NCBI RefSeq assembly: GCF_003293745.1 | Contig: NZ_PTLZ01000003.1 | Location: 186,001 to 250,000 of the forward strand | Reading direction: 5' to 3' | From: Herminiimonas fonticola | GTDB taxonomy: Bacteria; Pseudomonadota; Gammaproteobacteria; Burkholderiales; Burkholderiaceae_D | Length of the DNA stretch: 64,000 nucleotides | Shown here: positions 29,573-37,772 of the stretch, in pieces | How the letters are laid out: every line of letters starts with the position of its first letter | Position numbering within the stretch: the first letter of the stretch is position 1 | Position numbers and translations under genes: made by a program | Notes under the pieces: generated by a model | The model's input: only the letters and a program-made list of their open reading frames with translations | What the model was told of the DNA's origin: nothing | Databases searched by the model: none

Positions 29573-29865
29573 AATCTCGCTAACATATTGATTTTACGAA
29601 GATTACATTCTATTCCTTACGCCGTTTAATTCGTTTGAGATAGCTTGGTTCATCGACTCGATCGAAACCGGTTCCTGCGGTTTTTGCAACATGCCCATGA
29701 GCCGTTTGATTGACGTATGGGACAGCCTCTTGAGGAGACATGCATACAAGCGCCGTTTCTTTTCTCTATTATTCAAATCGGCATCCCTGTGAGCGTTCAG
29801 TAGTTAATCAGACAAATTGACGTTTTGAAGCATATTAGTAGGTTGGCCGGGATTGCGGTCCACAT

Positions 29866-30501
29866 TTATCCCTTTCTCAGTGCGATTCCATCTACTCCCC
29901 ACTGACCACACGTAAAGACTGGGGCAGCCAGATCTACAGCTGGTGCAATGGTGATAATGTCGCAGTTGGATGGATTTGCCATCATTTCGAATTGCTCAAC
30001 GGTCAAGTGCAGAAACCGTGTCACAAAACACCGAATGGTCATCCCATGCGTAACAATGAGGATTTTTTTCGTGTCATGACGTGCTGCCTGGCGCATTAAA
30101 CTTTCGAGAAATGCCGAGGTCCGATCGTAGCAATCTGCAGGACTTTCCCCGCCGGCATGACGGTAGTAAAACCAGCCGTGAACTTTTCTTAAATGGTGCT
30201 GGGATTCTTCCTCCATGTAGCCGCGTTCCACCTCCCTTAAACGCGGATCTTCGTAAATCTTTTTTTCCTGAGACAGGTTTGCAGTTCGAACAATTTCGGC
30301 AGCCGTTTCACGCGTGCGCCTATACGGAGAACAATACAGCAACGAATCGGCAATAAAATCTTGCCCTATTGTGTGGCCGGCCTCTTGGGCCTGTTCAATT
30401 CCGTTTGCGGTCAGGCTAATGCCATAGTCGCCTACTTCGTGCGGCAGAACTTCGCCGGTATTGGAATGGGATTGGCCGTGGCGAACAAGCTTGATCATCA
30501 T
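29866..30501 (-). CDS. Histidine phosphatase superfamily protein
   Basis: This 211-residue protein has the phosphoglycerate-mutase-type catalytic signature LVRHGQSHSNTGE at the N terminus and the second active-site His in ILIVTHGMTIRCFVTRFLHL. Arg/Glu residues expected around YCSPYRRTRETA are also present. It should use a phospho-His intermediate to remove phosphate from a small molecule or protein; substrate unknown. It is the leftmost cargo gene, on the same strand as and 54 bp downstream of the TnpT-like gene, so it may be co-transcribed with it. Confidence 0.85.
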   Translation of the reverse strand: MMIKLVRHGQSHSNTGEVLPHEVGDYGISLTANGIEQAQEAGHTIGQDFIADSLLYCSPYRRTRETAAEIVRTANLSQEKKIYEDPRLREVERGYMEEESQHHLRKVHGWFYYRHAGGESPADCYDRTSAFLESLMRQAARHDTKKILIVTHGMTIRCFVTRFLHLTVEQFEMMANPSNCDIITIAPAVDLAAPVFTCGQWGVDGIALRKG

Positions 30502-30555
30502 GTCGATTTTCCCGTGGCAGCATGTGTATGACTTGCCAGTGTAATGGTCGGGGCG

Positions 30556-31596
30556 CTATGGCACAACACGTGCATTGGCAAGTGGCGCATCCTGACGATT
30601 CATATAAGCGCGTAGTTCCTCTGCCATAGTCTGCTGCGTCTCCAGCTTGGCAAGCGCAGTGGCCAACTCCAATTCGAGCGCGTGCATGCGTGCTGACGTA
30701 TCGGCAGCCTGTTTCAATGCCTCGCCTGCAGCAACTTTGAGTTGTTCGGCGTGCGCGTCTTTTTCCTGAAATTGCGCTTCCAGAAGTTGACACCGCTGCT
30801 CAACCGCCTGCAATGATTCCAGTTTCTGTTCGAGCTGCCGACCATGAGATTGCTGATCGTAGAGCGCCTTTTGCGCATGCGACAGATCGGCGACCAGGCG
30901 TGCCGCCTCCTGATTGATGCGCGTAACGTCTTCCTGTTTAACGATTAATGTTTGCTGTAGCAAACGCATTTCAGATTGCAGCTGTTGCACTTGCTGTTCA
31001 TGCCGGCGCTGGTCCTGGTCGCGCTGCTCCTTGACCGATTGCCTGTAATGTTCGAGGGCTTCGCGCGCATGTTGATGCTTTTCTTCGAGCGATCGTCGGT
31101 GCGCTTCATTTTCGGCCAAGCGCTCCTTGAAGTCGGCAACTTGCTGATCTGCCGTATGGCGCGCAACGGTTTCCCGCTGCAGCACCTCGCGGGTGTGACC
31201 ATGTGCTGCCTGCTCTTCCTGCAGAGCACCTTCGGTACGCTTAAGTTGTGTACGCGCGATATCAAGCTCCTTTTCCAGGCCAGCCAGTGCTTCGGCCTGC
31301 AGCCGTTCTTTCTCAACGTATTCGAGGCGCAGCGCATCGATTCGTGCATCGGCTTCATCCTGTAATTGTGCAGCCAAACGCGCCACCAGATCCTGCAGCG
31401 CTTCGCTGATCGAGGCTTGGCGTCCATCGGAGCCGCCATCTTCTTCAAGTTCTTTCATATACTTGTGGATGGTGGTCTTAGAGCCAGTATTGCCAAGCGC
31501 GATGCGCACTGCATCGACCGAGGGGTTCTTGCCTTGGGCGATCAACGAATCACGCGCTTTTTTGACATCCGATTTATACAATCCGCTACGAGCCAT
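30556..31596 (-). CDS. tnpT: TnpT-like cointegrate resolution protein (KfrA-type DNA-binding coiled coil)
   Basis: ATG at 31596 (complement) follows AAGGAG. The 346-residue protein has an N-terminal KfrA-type DNA-binding domain (GLYKSDVKKARDSLIAQGKN ... SKTTIHKYMKEL) and about 250 residues of Gln/Glu/Arg/Ala-rich coiled coil. TnpT of Tn4651 has the same layout, binds the resolution site and aids TnpS. Divergence from the tyrosine recombinase gene across a 193-bp region with dyads supports the call. KfrA plasmid proteins share the fold, but the context favours TnpT. Confidence 0.85.
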   Translation of the reverse strand: MARSGLYKSDVKKARDSLIAQGKNPSVDAVRIALGNTGSKTTIHKYMKELEEDGGSDGRQASISEALQDLVARLAAQLQDEADARIDALRLEYVEKERLQAEALAGLEKELDIARTQLKRTEGALQEEQAAHGHTREVLQRETVARHTADQQVADFKERLAENEAHRRSLEEKHQHAREALEHYRQSVKEQRDQDQRRHEQQVQQLQSEMRLLQQTLIVKQEDVTRINQEAARLVADLSHAQKALYDQQSHGRQLEQKLESLQAVEQRCQLLEAQFQEKDAHAEQLKVAAGEALKQAADTSARMHALELELATALAKLETQQTMAEELRAYMNRQDAPLANARVVP

Positions 31597-31789
31597 GACC
31601 ACTCCTTTAAATATCGTAATATATTACGTACCACGTAATTACATACTAATTTTCATTGAAATTCAAGTGCATTTTTTATATTGGTAGAGATTGGATAATG
31701 TATTCTTATCCGATATGATGTGAAAATTCGGTCGATTTTGTTGATGTGTGGCCGTAATGCGCCTTCGGCCTGCTACTAAAAAATTCGCC
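31597..31789. other. Putative resolution site (res/rst) between tnpT and tnpS
   Basis: This 193-bp AT-rich region has several dyads. A 14-bp perfect palindrome CGTAATATATTACG lies at 31615-31628, overlapping TTACGT-ACC-ACGTAA at 31624-31638. A second dyad, GGATAA (31693-31698) and TTATCC (31706-31711), is separated by 7 bp, which fits a tyrosine-recombinase core with two arms around a short crossover. The first set could be TnpT-binding sites. Divergent promoters for both genes must also lie here. Confidence 0.6.
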
Positions 31790-32737
31790 ATGAGTAAAAT
31801 CGACGAGTACATCCACGCCGCAACGCGCGACAACACCCGACAAAGCTATCAATCGGCCGTTCGTCATTTCGAGGTCAACTGGGGCGGCTTTCTGCCGGCG
31901 ACCGCTGACAGCATTGCACGCTATTTGGCCGACCATGCGGAAACATTGGCAATCAATACGCTACGCCAGCGCTTGGCCGCACTCGCGCAGTGGCACATCG
32001 ACCAAGGCTTTCCTGATCCGACCAAAGCACCGGTCGTGCGTAAAGTGTTCCGTGGCATTCAGTCGCTGCATCCAGCGCAAGAAAAACGCGCAAAGCCGCT
32101 GCAAATTGACCAATTGGGACAAGTCGTGCAATGGCTCGATGCTGCAATTACTGAGAAGCAGGCTTGCGGCGATCGCGCTGGCGAACTGCGCCACACGCGC
32201 AACAAGGCACTCCTGTTGCTTGGATTTTGGCGCGGCTTTCGTGGTGATGAACTGGCGAACCTGCAGGTTGAACATGTTGAGGTCATGCAAGGCGAAGGCA
32301 TGACGTGCTACTTCCCGCAAACCAAAGGCGATCGGACCTATCAAGGCACGACCTTCAAGGCACCTGCTTTATCATGCCTATGCCCGGTTGAGGCATATAC
32401 GACCTGGGTAGAAAAGGCTCATTTGAATTCGGGTTCGGTGTTTCGCGCGATTGACCGCTGGGGGCATGTCAGCGATGCCGGCATGCATACTGATAGTCTG
32501 GTGCCGCTCTTGCGGACAATATTGTCTGATGCCGGCATTGACTCGCCCGATCTATACAGCGGCCATTCTTTGCGGCGCGGTTTCGCTAACTGGGCAAGCT
32601 CAAACGGCTGGGATCTGAAAACTTTGATGGAATACGTTGGCTGGAAAAACGTGCAATCAGCCATGCGATATGTCGAAGCGTCCGACCCATTTGCCAAACA
32701 CCGCATTGAACAAAATTTATCGATTTTAACTTCATGA
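31790..32737 (+). CDS. tnpS: TnpS-like tyrosine recombinase (cointegrate resolvase)
   Basis: ATG 31790 gives 315 residues, near the size of Tn4651 TnpS. Catalytic residues of the tyrosine-recombinase family are traceable: Arg151 in GFRGDEL, Lys179 in QTKGD, His259 and Arg262 in GHSLRRGF, Trp285 in EYVGWKN and Tyr294 in AMRYVE. The N-terminal SAM-like domain (DNTRQSYQSAVRHF) should bind DNA. It would resolve cointegrates formed by TnpA at the adjacent dyad region. Confidence 0.9.
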   Translation: MSKIDEYIHAATRDNTRQSYQSAVRHFEVNWGGFLPATADSIARYLADHAETLAINTLRQRLAALAQWHIDQGFPDPTKAPVVRKVFRGIQSLHPAQEKRAKPLQIDQLGQVVQWLDAAITEKQACGDRAGELRHTRNKALLLLGFWRGFRGDELANLQVEHVEVMQGEGMTCYFPQTKGDRTYQGTTFKAPALSCLCPVEAYTTWVEKAHLNSGSVFRAIDRWGHVSDAGMHTDSLVPLLRTILSDAGIDSPDLYSGHSLRRGFANWASSNGWDLKTLMEYVGWKNVQSAMRYVEASDPFAKHRIEQNLSILTS

Positions 32738-32750
32738 CGAGGAGAACCTA

Positions 32751-33167
32751 ATGACGAAAAAACCATTCTGGTGGGCAGTGCTAGCTTATCTGTTGCCTAC
32801 GTTTCCTCTGGGTTATTTTTGGCATTTAGTAACGTTTGCCGACCAATACCACCGCTTGGCGATGTATCGCGGCGAGGTGATCATCCCCTTAGGCTTATTA
32901 TCAATGGTCATTCAAGCGTTGTTGTTTGCATGGTCTTATCCACGTTTGTTCTCAGCCTATCGAGATAAGTGGGGCCGCGGCGCCTGGGCATTTGGTGCAT
33001 TCTTCGGACTCTTAGCATTTTCTTTTGCGGTACTCCCTGTGGCCGCCAAGTACAACATGTCGTCAGTGACAGACTTCCTGTTGCTTGAATCCGCGTTCAC
33101 TCTTCTTCAATTCAGCATTGTGTCGCCGCTTATAGCACTCGCCTATAGAACGGATTCTGACAGTTAG
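32751..33167 (+). CDS. Small membrane protein, DUF1761-like
   Basis: This 138-residue protein has four predicted membrane spans, starting MTKKPFWWAVLAYLLPTFPL, with WSYPRLFSAYRDKWGRGAWA between spans two and three. The look is that of DUF1761-type proteins, but I am not certain. It starts 13 bp after tnpS behind GAGGAGAACC, so it is probably co-transcribed with the recombinase gene. Function unknown. Confidence 0.6.
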   Translation: MTKKPFWWAVLAYLLPTFPLGYFWHLVTFADQYHRLAMYRGEVIIPLGLLSMVIQALLFAWSYPRLFSAYRDKWGRGAWAFGAFFGLLAFSFAVLPVAAKYNMSSVTDFLLLESAFTLLQFSIVSPLIALAYRTDSDS

Positions 33168-33200
33168 CTGTTGAATTGATCAGCAGCACGTAGAGTCGAA

Positions 33201-33497
33201 TCATTTTTCGATTCCGATTCCTCGCCAAAATGCGATGCGGTTGGCGATTTTCTTTGCTGCGTCGAGAGGATGACGATACGTCCATGCGGCATCCCGATTC
33301 GTTTGCCCATTGACCACCACGTCATAGTAATTCGCCGAACCTTTCCAATGGCATTGCGTAATTTTCTTGCTGGTCTGCAGATATTCCTGATGCACAGCTT
33401 GAATCGGAAAATAGACATTTCCCTCGACGATTTCAACTTCATTGTCCGGCGCTTCAGCGATCACAACACCGTTCCAGATAGCTTTAGGCATGGGCAC
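33201..33497 (-). CDS. DUF427 family protein
   Basis: This 98-residue protein matches the DUF427 pattern: PKAIWNGVVIAEAPDNEVEI at the N terminus, VYFP, and CHWKGSANYYDVVVNGQTN followed by AAWTYRHPLDAAKKIANRIA. Such proteins adopt a small beta-tent-like fold; their biochemical role is unclear. It reads in the same direction as the pit and arsM genes and starts 23 bp after the pit stop, so it may be the last gene of that operon. Confidence 0.82.
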   Translation of the reverse strand: MPMPKAIWNGVVIAEAPDNEVEIVEGNVYFPIQAVHQEYLQTSKKITQCHWKGSANYYDVVVNGQTNRDAAWTYRHPLDAAKKIANRIAFWRGIGIEK

Positions 33498-33519
33498 TCC
33501 TGGTTTGCTCTTGTAACAT

Positions 33520-34599
33520 TCAAATTATTTTCACGGCAACCCAGGCAATACCCGCTGCCAGTGGCAAGGTCGCAACCCATGACAACAGGATGTTGCGCAA
33601 TGTTGGCCAATTCAATGAATGCGCACCGGCACCGACGCCGGCAATCGAGCCGACCGACACGTGAGTGGTCGAGACAGGCATGCCCAGATGGCTTGCGCCA
33701 AGCACAAGGGTCGCGGTGATCAGATTGGCGGCCACGCCTTGCGTATGATCCATGCGCGTGACGCGTTGGCTCATCGTGACGGCCACGCGCCTGGCAAATA
33801 TCAGACCGCCCAACGCCATCGCGACAGCGATCAGCAAGATCGACATGCGTGTATCGATCAGATGCGCCGCGATCAACAGTGCTGCCAGCTTTGGCGTGTC
33901 GTTGACGCCACGTGCAAAACAGATCAGACCGGCTGACAGGATGTGGAGACGATCCAAGACCCGTGCGATGGAAAAACGGGCGACTGGTTGTGCCAGCATG
34001 TCGCATGCGGCATCCTCGGCGATGACCAGACGCGTAGCCGTGATCCGCATTGTTGCAGCGCTCGATACAGCAGCGGACGCCGGTTCACACGCCACCACGC
34101 AAGCGCAATCCCTGGCTGTCGAGCGCAGACGCATCAAACGGTCTGCGATATAACCCAGCGCAGCAGCGGCCACAGGGCTGAACAAGAGCGGCAGCATGAA
34201 GCTGCTCCAAAGCTTGGCAAACCGGACATCACCGGCACTGGATGCCAAACCGGCACCGATCAGGCCACCGATCAACGCGTGGGTGGTGGAAATCGGCAAT
34301 CCGGCACGGGTCGCGATCATGACTGTCAACGCAGCGGCAATGCCAACGCTCAGGATGAATTGCGGCGCGTTGGCAATCGCGTCTGGCAACAAGCCTTTGC
34401 CGGAGAATTGCTGCACGAGTCCGTCGGCAAGAAACAGCGACAACAGGCTGCCTGCAACAGTGGCAACAGTCGCCAGCAACAATGCCTGGCGGTAGCTCAA
34501 GGTGTCCGATCCCCAGACGGTCGCAAAGCCCTTGAAATTGTCATTCGCGCCGTTGCCGAATGACAGGAACAGCGCAATGCCTATCAATAGAATTTCCAT
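33520..34599 (-). CDS. pit: PiT family inorganic phosphate transporter
   Basis: Start ATG at 34599 (complement) follows CAGGAGAGCAACG; a longer upstream frame overlaps arsM and is unlikely. The 359-residue protein has the two inverted PHO-4 signatures, GNGANDNFKGFATVWGSD with GLPISTTHALIGGLIGAGLA, and ARGVNDTPKLAALL with GMPVSTTHVSVGSIAGVGAG. It should move phosphate (and arsenate) across the inner membrane with H+ or a divalent metal. It lies 20 bp after arsM. Phosphate supply for a phosphorolysis step or arsenate uptake are possible roles, both inferred. Confidence 0.88.
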   Translation of the reverse strand: MEILLIGIALFLSFGNGANDNFKGFATVWGSDTLSYRQALLLATVATVAGSLLSLFLADGLVQQFSGKGLLPDAIANAPQFILSVGIAAALTVMIATRAGLPISTTHALIGGLIGAGLASSAGDVRFAKLWSSFMLPLLFSPVAAAALGYIADRLMRLRSTARDCACVVACEPASAAVSSAATMRITATRLVIAEDAACDMLAQPVARFSIARVLDRLHILSAGLICFARGVNDTPKLAALLIAAHLIDTRMSILLIAVAMALGGLIFARRVAVTMSQRVTRMDHTQGVAANLITATLVLGASHLGMPVSTTHVSVGSIAGVGAGAHSLNWPTLRNILLSWVATLPLAAGIAWVAVKII

Positions 34600-34619
34600 C
34601 GTTGCTCTCCTGTTTGCGT

Positions 34620-35657
34620 TCAGCAGCAAGCGCCGCTTGTCGTGCCACTCTGTCCGTCGAACGGCAGCGCACTGCCGCACCCCTCGAAAATGCCGTAATG
34701 GCGGCTGAAATCGCCGATGAAATCGAAATGCGCGGCAAAGCGTGTGCCATGCAACATGTACCAGGTATTGCCGCACACCGGAAACACTTTGCCGGTTTGG
34801 ATATCGTGATGTTTGTCGAGTACGAAGCGGTCAGCGCTGTCCGGTATGCTGCCGCGATAGATCACAGCCTGGCCGTAGTCTTCACAGGCAGTTTCCAGTA
34901 TGTCGAGTTTGAACAAGCGATAAGTGGCTGAAAAAAATTGCAGATTGCCGATACGCGTCGCCAGTTCCGGATCAGTGATCGCCAGCGGCCGGTCGTCAAC
35001 CAGACGTGGGTCGGTAAATCCCTGGCGGTGTGCCAGACGCAAGAAATCATTCCAATATAAAGCGCCGCCCAGGCATTCGCCATACAGAACCGGGTCGTTG
35101 CGTACCGCATCGGGTACCCGCCGGTCCGCGTAGACGTCGGAAAAATAAAATTCGCCACCATCCTTGAGCAGACGTTGCACGCCACGCAGCACCGCGTCCT
35201 TGTCGGGCGACAGGTTGACCACGCAGTTCGACACAATCACATCGAAGCTGCCGGGTTCCAGCCCGAGTTCATCCAGGCGCTCGATATAGCCATGCAGGAA
35301 ACGGACATTGTTGAAACCAAAAGATTCCGCATGGTAGGCGCGATGCTTTTCGGCCACTGCAAGCTGTTCGTCAGTCATGTCGACGCCCACCACCTCGCCA
35401 GTCGGACCAACCAGTTGCGCGAGCGCATAAACGTCACGACCGGAGCCGCAACCAAGATCGAGTACACGGCAGCCTTCCAGCAACGGCGGACACACCAGGC
35501 CGCAACCGTAATAGCGCGACAGCACTTCCGGATGGATCCGCGAGAGCAAGGGTTTCAGCCACGCCGGAATCTGGCTGATGTCGCAGCAGGCGCTGGTTTT
35601 GAGATCGTCGCTATGCTGCAACTGGCGGCCGTAATAGTCTTGAACGATATCGTGCAT
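34620..35657 (-). CDS. arsM: Arsenite S-adenosylmethionine methyltransferase
   Basis: This 345-residue class I methyltransferase has the SAM-binding motif VLDLGCGSGRDVYALAQLVG and the ArsM signature SNCVVNLSPDK (Cys145). Arsenic-binding cysteines are plausible at Cys195 (YGECLGGALYW) and Cys295 (FPVCGNTWYML), with Cys52/Cys56 and Cys24-Cys25 nearer the N terminus. The tail ends SGACC. ArsM methylates As(III) to mono-, di- and trimethyl forms, and dimethylarsenite feeds ArsS. It is preceded at 35691-35719 by the shared ECF-type promoter and followed by pit. Confidence 0.92.
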   Translation of the reverse strand: MHDIVQDYYGRQLQHSDDLKTSACCDISQIPAWLKPLLSRIHPEVLSRYYGCGLVCPPLLEGCRVLDLGCGSGRDVYALAQLVGPTGEVVGVDMTDEQLAVAEKHRAYHAESFGFNNVRFLHGYIERLDELGLEPGSFDVIVSNCVVNLSPDKDAVLRGVQRLLKDGGEFYFSDVYADRRVPDAVRNDPVLYGECLGGALYWNDFLRLAHRQGFTDPRLVDDRPLAITDPELATRIGNLQFFSATYRLFKLDILETACEDYGQAVIYRGSIPDSADRFVLDKHHDIQTGKVFPVCGNTWYMLHGTRFAAHFDFIGDFSRHYGIFEGCGSALPFDGQSGTTSGACC

Positions 35658-35690
35658 GATGGTCCCGATTGAAATAGTGGTGTTATTAAT

Positions 35691-35719
35691 CAGTCGTTGC
35701 TGCGGTTCGATTTGTTACA
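35691..35719 (-). promoter_or_regulatory. ECF-type promoter motif upstream of arsM
   Basis: On the minus strand, TGTAACA (35713-35719) and CGACTG (35691-35696) are separated by exactly 16 bp. The -10 lies about 34 bp from the arsM ATG. It is one of eight matching elements in the transposon. Confidence 0.75.
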
Positions 35720-35745
35720 CTCGCCAAACAGATTTCGGGAGCCGG

Positions 35746-36492
35746 TTAATGACCCGTTGTATTCTCATCACTGAATAACCAGTTGATTTGCAGATCGATA
35801 TCAATCGGAATGCTCGACAAAAGTTCGACCGATTTATCTTCGAGCAAGCCCGATTTCCGTCGTTTCTCTGCCAATTTCCACAAAGCCTTGTCGCGTTCCA
35901 TCAAGAGCTGTTCAATTTGTGGTCGGAACAAGGCCAATAATGCGGTCAGCCATTTGCTGATCCGCAGCTCATGTTGCGTATGTACGGAAAAGCCGGACAG
36001 CAAACGTAATGTCGTCTCCGCGCTAAGCAGATGGTCGCCGGTCACCCATCGGTTGACGGTAAACAATGCGGTAGGCACGCCCTTGGCATCGAGCGCCACG
36101 CACAGTAGATGGATCGTGTTGGCATCCGCCGGCAGCTCTCCATTCAGGCGCTTCAGGAACTCCTGTTCGGCGTTCGGATCAACGCCCGTGCCATGCACAT
36201 CCTGGCGTGCGAAGACGTGAAAATGGCCATGCTCAGCCGTCGCATCGCGGTCTTCAGGAGAATGGGAATGATAGAAAAACTGGTACCCGCCGGCATGATC
36301 GATCACATCGTCATCAGGATAATGCGCCCATTGACGGGGTACGCTGTCGTCGAGAATTTCTGACAGCAGATGCGATTTGTCGGCGGCCAACTCGGCATAA
36401 CATGCGAGCAAGGCTTCAGCGGCAGACTGCATGTGGCTGATCTGCTGTGGTGTCTGATGAGCCATCGCTGCGCTCAAGTCTTTGTTATTCAT
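35746..36492 (-). CDS. DUF6969-type protein beside Cys-repeat peptide
   Basis: ATG 36492 (complement) gives 248 residues starting MNNKDLSAAMAHQ; the longer frame to 36615 runs into the preceding gene. The conserved-looking core QWAHYPDDDVIDHAGGYQFF ... EHGHFHVFAR is His- and Asp-rich. The C-terminal half is helical, with DKALWKLAEKRRKSGLLEDK. I associate this with DUF6969, whose function is unknown. It follows the Cys-repeat gene by 71 bp on the same strand, suggesting a role in maturing or handling that peptide; this is inference. Confidence 0.65.
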   Translation of the reverse strand: MNNKDLSAAMAHQTPQQISHMQSAAEALLACYAELAADKSHLLSEILDDSVPRQWAHYPDDDVIDHAGGYQFFYHSHSPEDRDATAEHGHFHVFARQDVHGTGVDPNAEQEFLKRLNGELPADANTIHLLCVALDAKGVPTALFTVNRWVTGDHLLSAETTLRLLSGFSVHTQHELRISKWLTALLALFRPQIEQLLMERDKALWKLAEKRRKSGLLEDKSVELLSSIPIDIDLQINWLFSDENTTGH

Positions 36493-36563
36493 ATTGCCTG
36501 ATTTGCTGGATGAAAGGACGCCGGGCAGGTATGACACCCGGCGCCATTCCTGTCCCGAAGAGC

Positions 36564-36827
36564 TTACTTTGCGCCGCACTTTGGTGCGCATTTTGGCGCG
36601 CACTTGGGAGCACACTTAGGCGCACATTTCGGAGCGCATTTTGCAGAACATTTTGCACCGCACTTGGCAGCTGCCTTGTGCTTCTTGCTCTTTTTGACAA
36701 CTTTTGCAGGCGCGCATTTCGCACCGCACTTGGCGCCGTCAGGCGTGTCGCTGGCAGCAGCCGCGGGCAAGGAGAAAGTAGCGGCGGTCAGGGCGGCAAT
36801 CGACAACTTCAGCATTGATTTTTTCAT
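36564..36827 (-). CDS. Exported Cys-repeat peptide, possible metal-binding RiPP precursor
   Basis: ATG 36827 (complement) gives 87 residues. A signal peptide (about 22 residues, LSIAALTAATFSLPAAAA) is followed by a CGAKC pair, a Lys-rich spacer (VVKKSKKHKAAA) and a run with Cys at every fourth residue, KCAPKCAPKC... ending CGAK. There are ten cysteines, all in the mature part. The plan resembles BufA2/HvfA-type copper-handling precursors with CxxxC repeats modified by DUF692/DUF2063 enzymes. Those enzymes are encoded 8 kb away under the same promoter motif. It could also be an unmodified metallothionein-like protein. Confidence 0.75.
   Translation of the reverse strand: MKKSMLKLSIAALTAATFSLPAAAASDTPDGAKCGAKCAPAKVVKKSKKHKAAAKCGAKCSAKCAPKCAPKCAPKCAPKCAPKCGAK
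36576..36662 (-). repeat. 12-bp coding repeat encoding Cys-X-X-Lys units
   Basis: Eight Cys codons fall exactly every 12 bp (36576, 36588, 36600 and so on to 36660). Third-position differences between units show the array is not a very recent copy expansion and is kept by selection at the protein level. Confidence 0.85.
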
Positions 36828-36924
36828 TAAAAACTCCAGAAAACGGGTTAAGGGATGAATCGCAAGGTGTAACACGCCAGGTCAAACACGGCATTTCGAA
36901 CCATATCCGCCTGAGCTGGAGGTG

Positions 36925-36953
36925 TAGTCGTTCAAACTTGTCGGGTTGTTACA
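36925..36953 (-). promoter_or_regulatory. ECF-type promoter motif upstream of Cys-repeat gene
   Basis: On the minus strand, TGTAACA (36947-36953) and CGACTA (36925-36930) are 16 bp apart. It lies about 98 bp before the ATG, leaving a longer leader than at the other sites. Confidence 0.75.
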
Positions 36954-37025
36954 CTGGACTGAAATTTTTCCTTAACTCTCTAATGTAGTTTGGTTACGCA
37001 GCGTATATTTTTTCGGTTGGCGCAA

Positions 37026-37763
37026 TCAGATGCCCACGGTGAGATTGACCCAGACATCCGGCAACCAACTCAAAATCCGGGCTTCCAGCCACTTGTCGCC
37101 GCCGGTCAGGATGGCAATTCCCATCGCACCAAGCAATACTGCGAAGCCGTAGCGCACCTGTTCGATACGCGTCAGCACCCAGTCCCGCACGCGCACGAAG
37201 CCGCTGCGCGAAGCGTAGGCCACGGCTACCAGCGGCACCGCTGCGCCGAGGCCGAAGGTGCCAAGCACAAGGCCGCCCCGCGCCACGCCCCCTTCGCTGG
37301 CGACCAGCGTCAATGCTGACCCCAGCAAGGGGCCGGAGCACGGGCTCCACACCAGACCCAGCACGCCGCCGAGCAACAGCGCGCCAAACAAGGAACCGCC
37401 ATCCAGTTTGGCGGAAGCGGTATTGGCCGTGCTCGCAATCGGTAACATCCATTGCGTGAAATGTTCGCCCAGTGCGGGGATCAGCATGATCAGCGCGAAC
37501 GCGATCAGCATCACGGCGCCGCCGGTTCGTATCGAGTCGGCATCAATGCCCAGTGCGGGACCAAGCGCGCCCAGCAGCATGCCGATCCCGGCAAATGACG
37601 TGATCATGCCCACGCCCATGGCCACAGGCGCAAATCGGTTGCCCTGCAACGCACCACCCAACACCAGCGGCAACAGCGGAAACACGCAAGGCGATAAAGT
37701 GGTGAGGCTGCCCGCAAACAGGCTGAGACCCATTTGCGGCAGCGACAGTGTGGCAGACATCAA
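37026..37763 (-). CDS. CcdA/DsbD-like transmembrane thiol-redox protein
   Basis: This 245-residue protein has about six spans. The paired membrane cysteines of the CcdA/DsbD family are in LSPCVFPLLPLVLGG and VWSPCSGPLLGSALTL. It should carry reducing equivalents from cytoplasmic thioredoxin to the periplasm. It begins 10 bp after the thioredoxin-like gene, making a likely electron relay pair, and is the last gene of the arsS-led run. Substrates might be periplasmic arsenicals or the Cys-rich peptides; both ideas are inference. Confidence 0.85.
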   Translation of the reverse strand: MMSATLSLPQMGLSLFAGSLTTLSPCVFPLLPLVLGGALQGNRFAPVAMGVGMITSFAGIGMLLGALGPALGIDADSIRTGGAVMLIAFALIMLIPALGEHFTQWMLPIASTANTASAKLDGGSLFGALLLGGVLGLVWSPCSGPLLGSALTLVASEGGVARGGLVLGTFGLGAAVPLVAVAYASRSGFVRVRDWVLTRIEQVRYGFAVLLGAMGIAILTGGDKWLEARILSWLPDVWVNLTVGI

Positions 37764-37772
37764 TGCTCCTTT

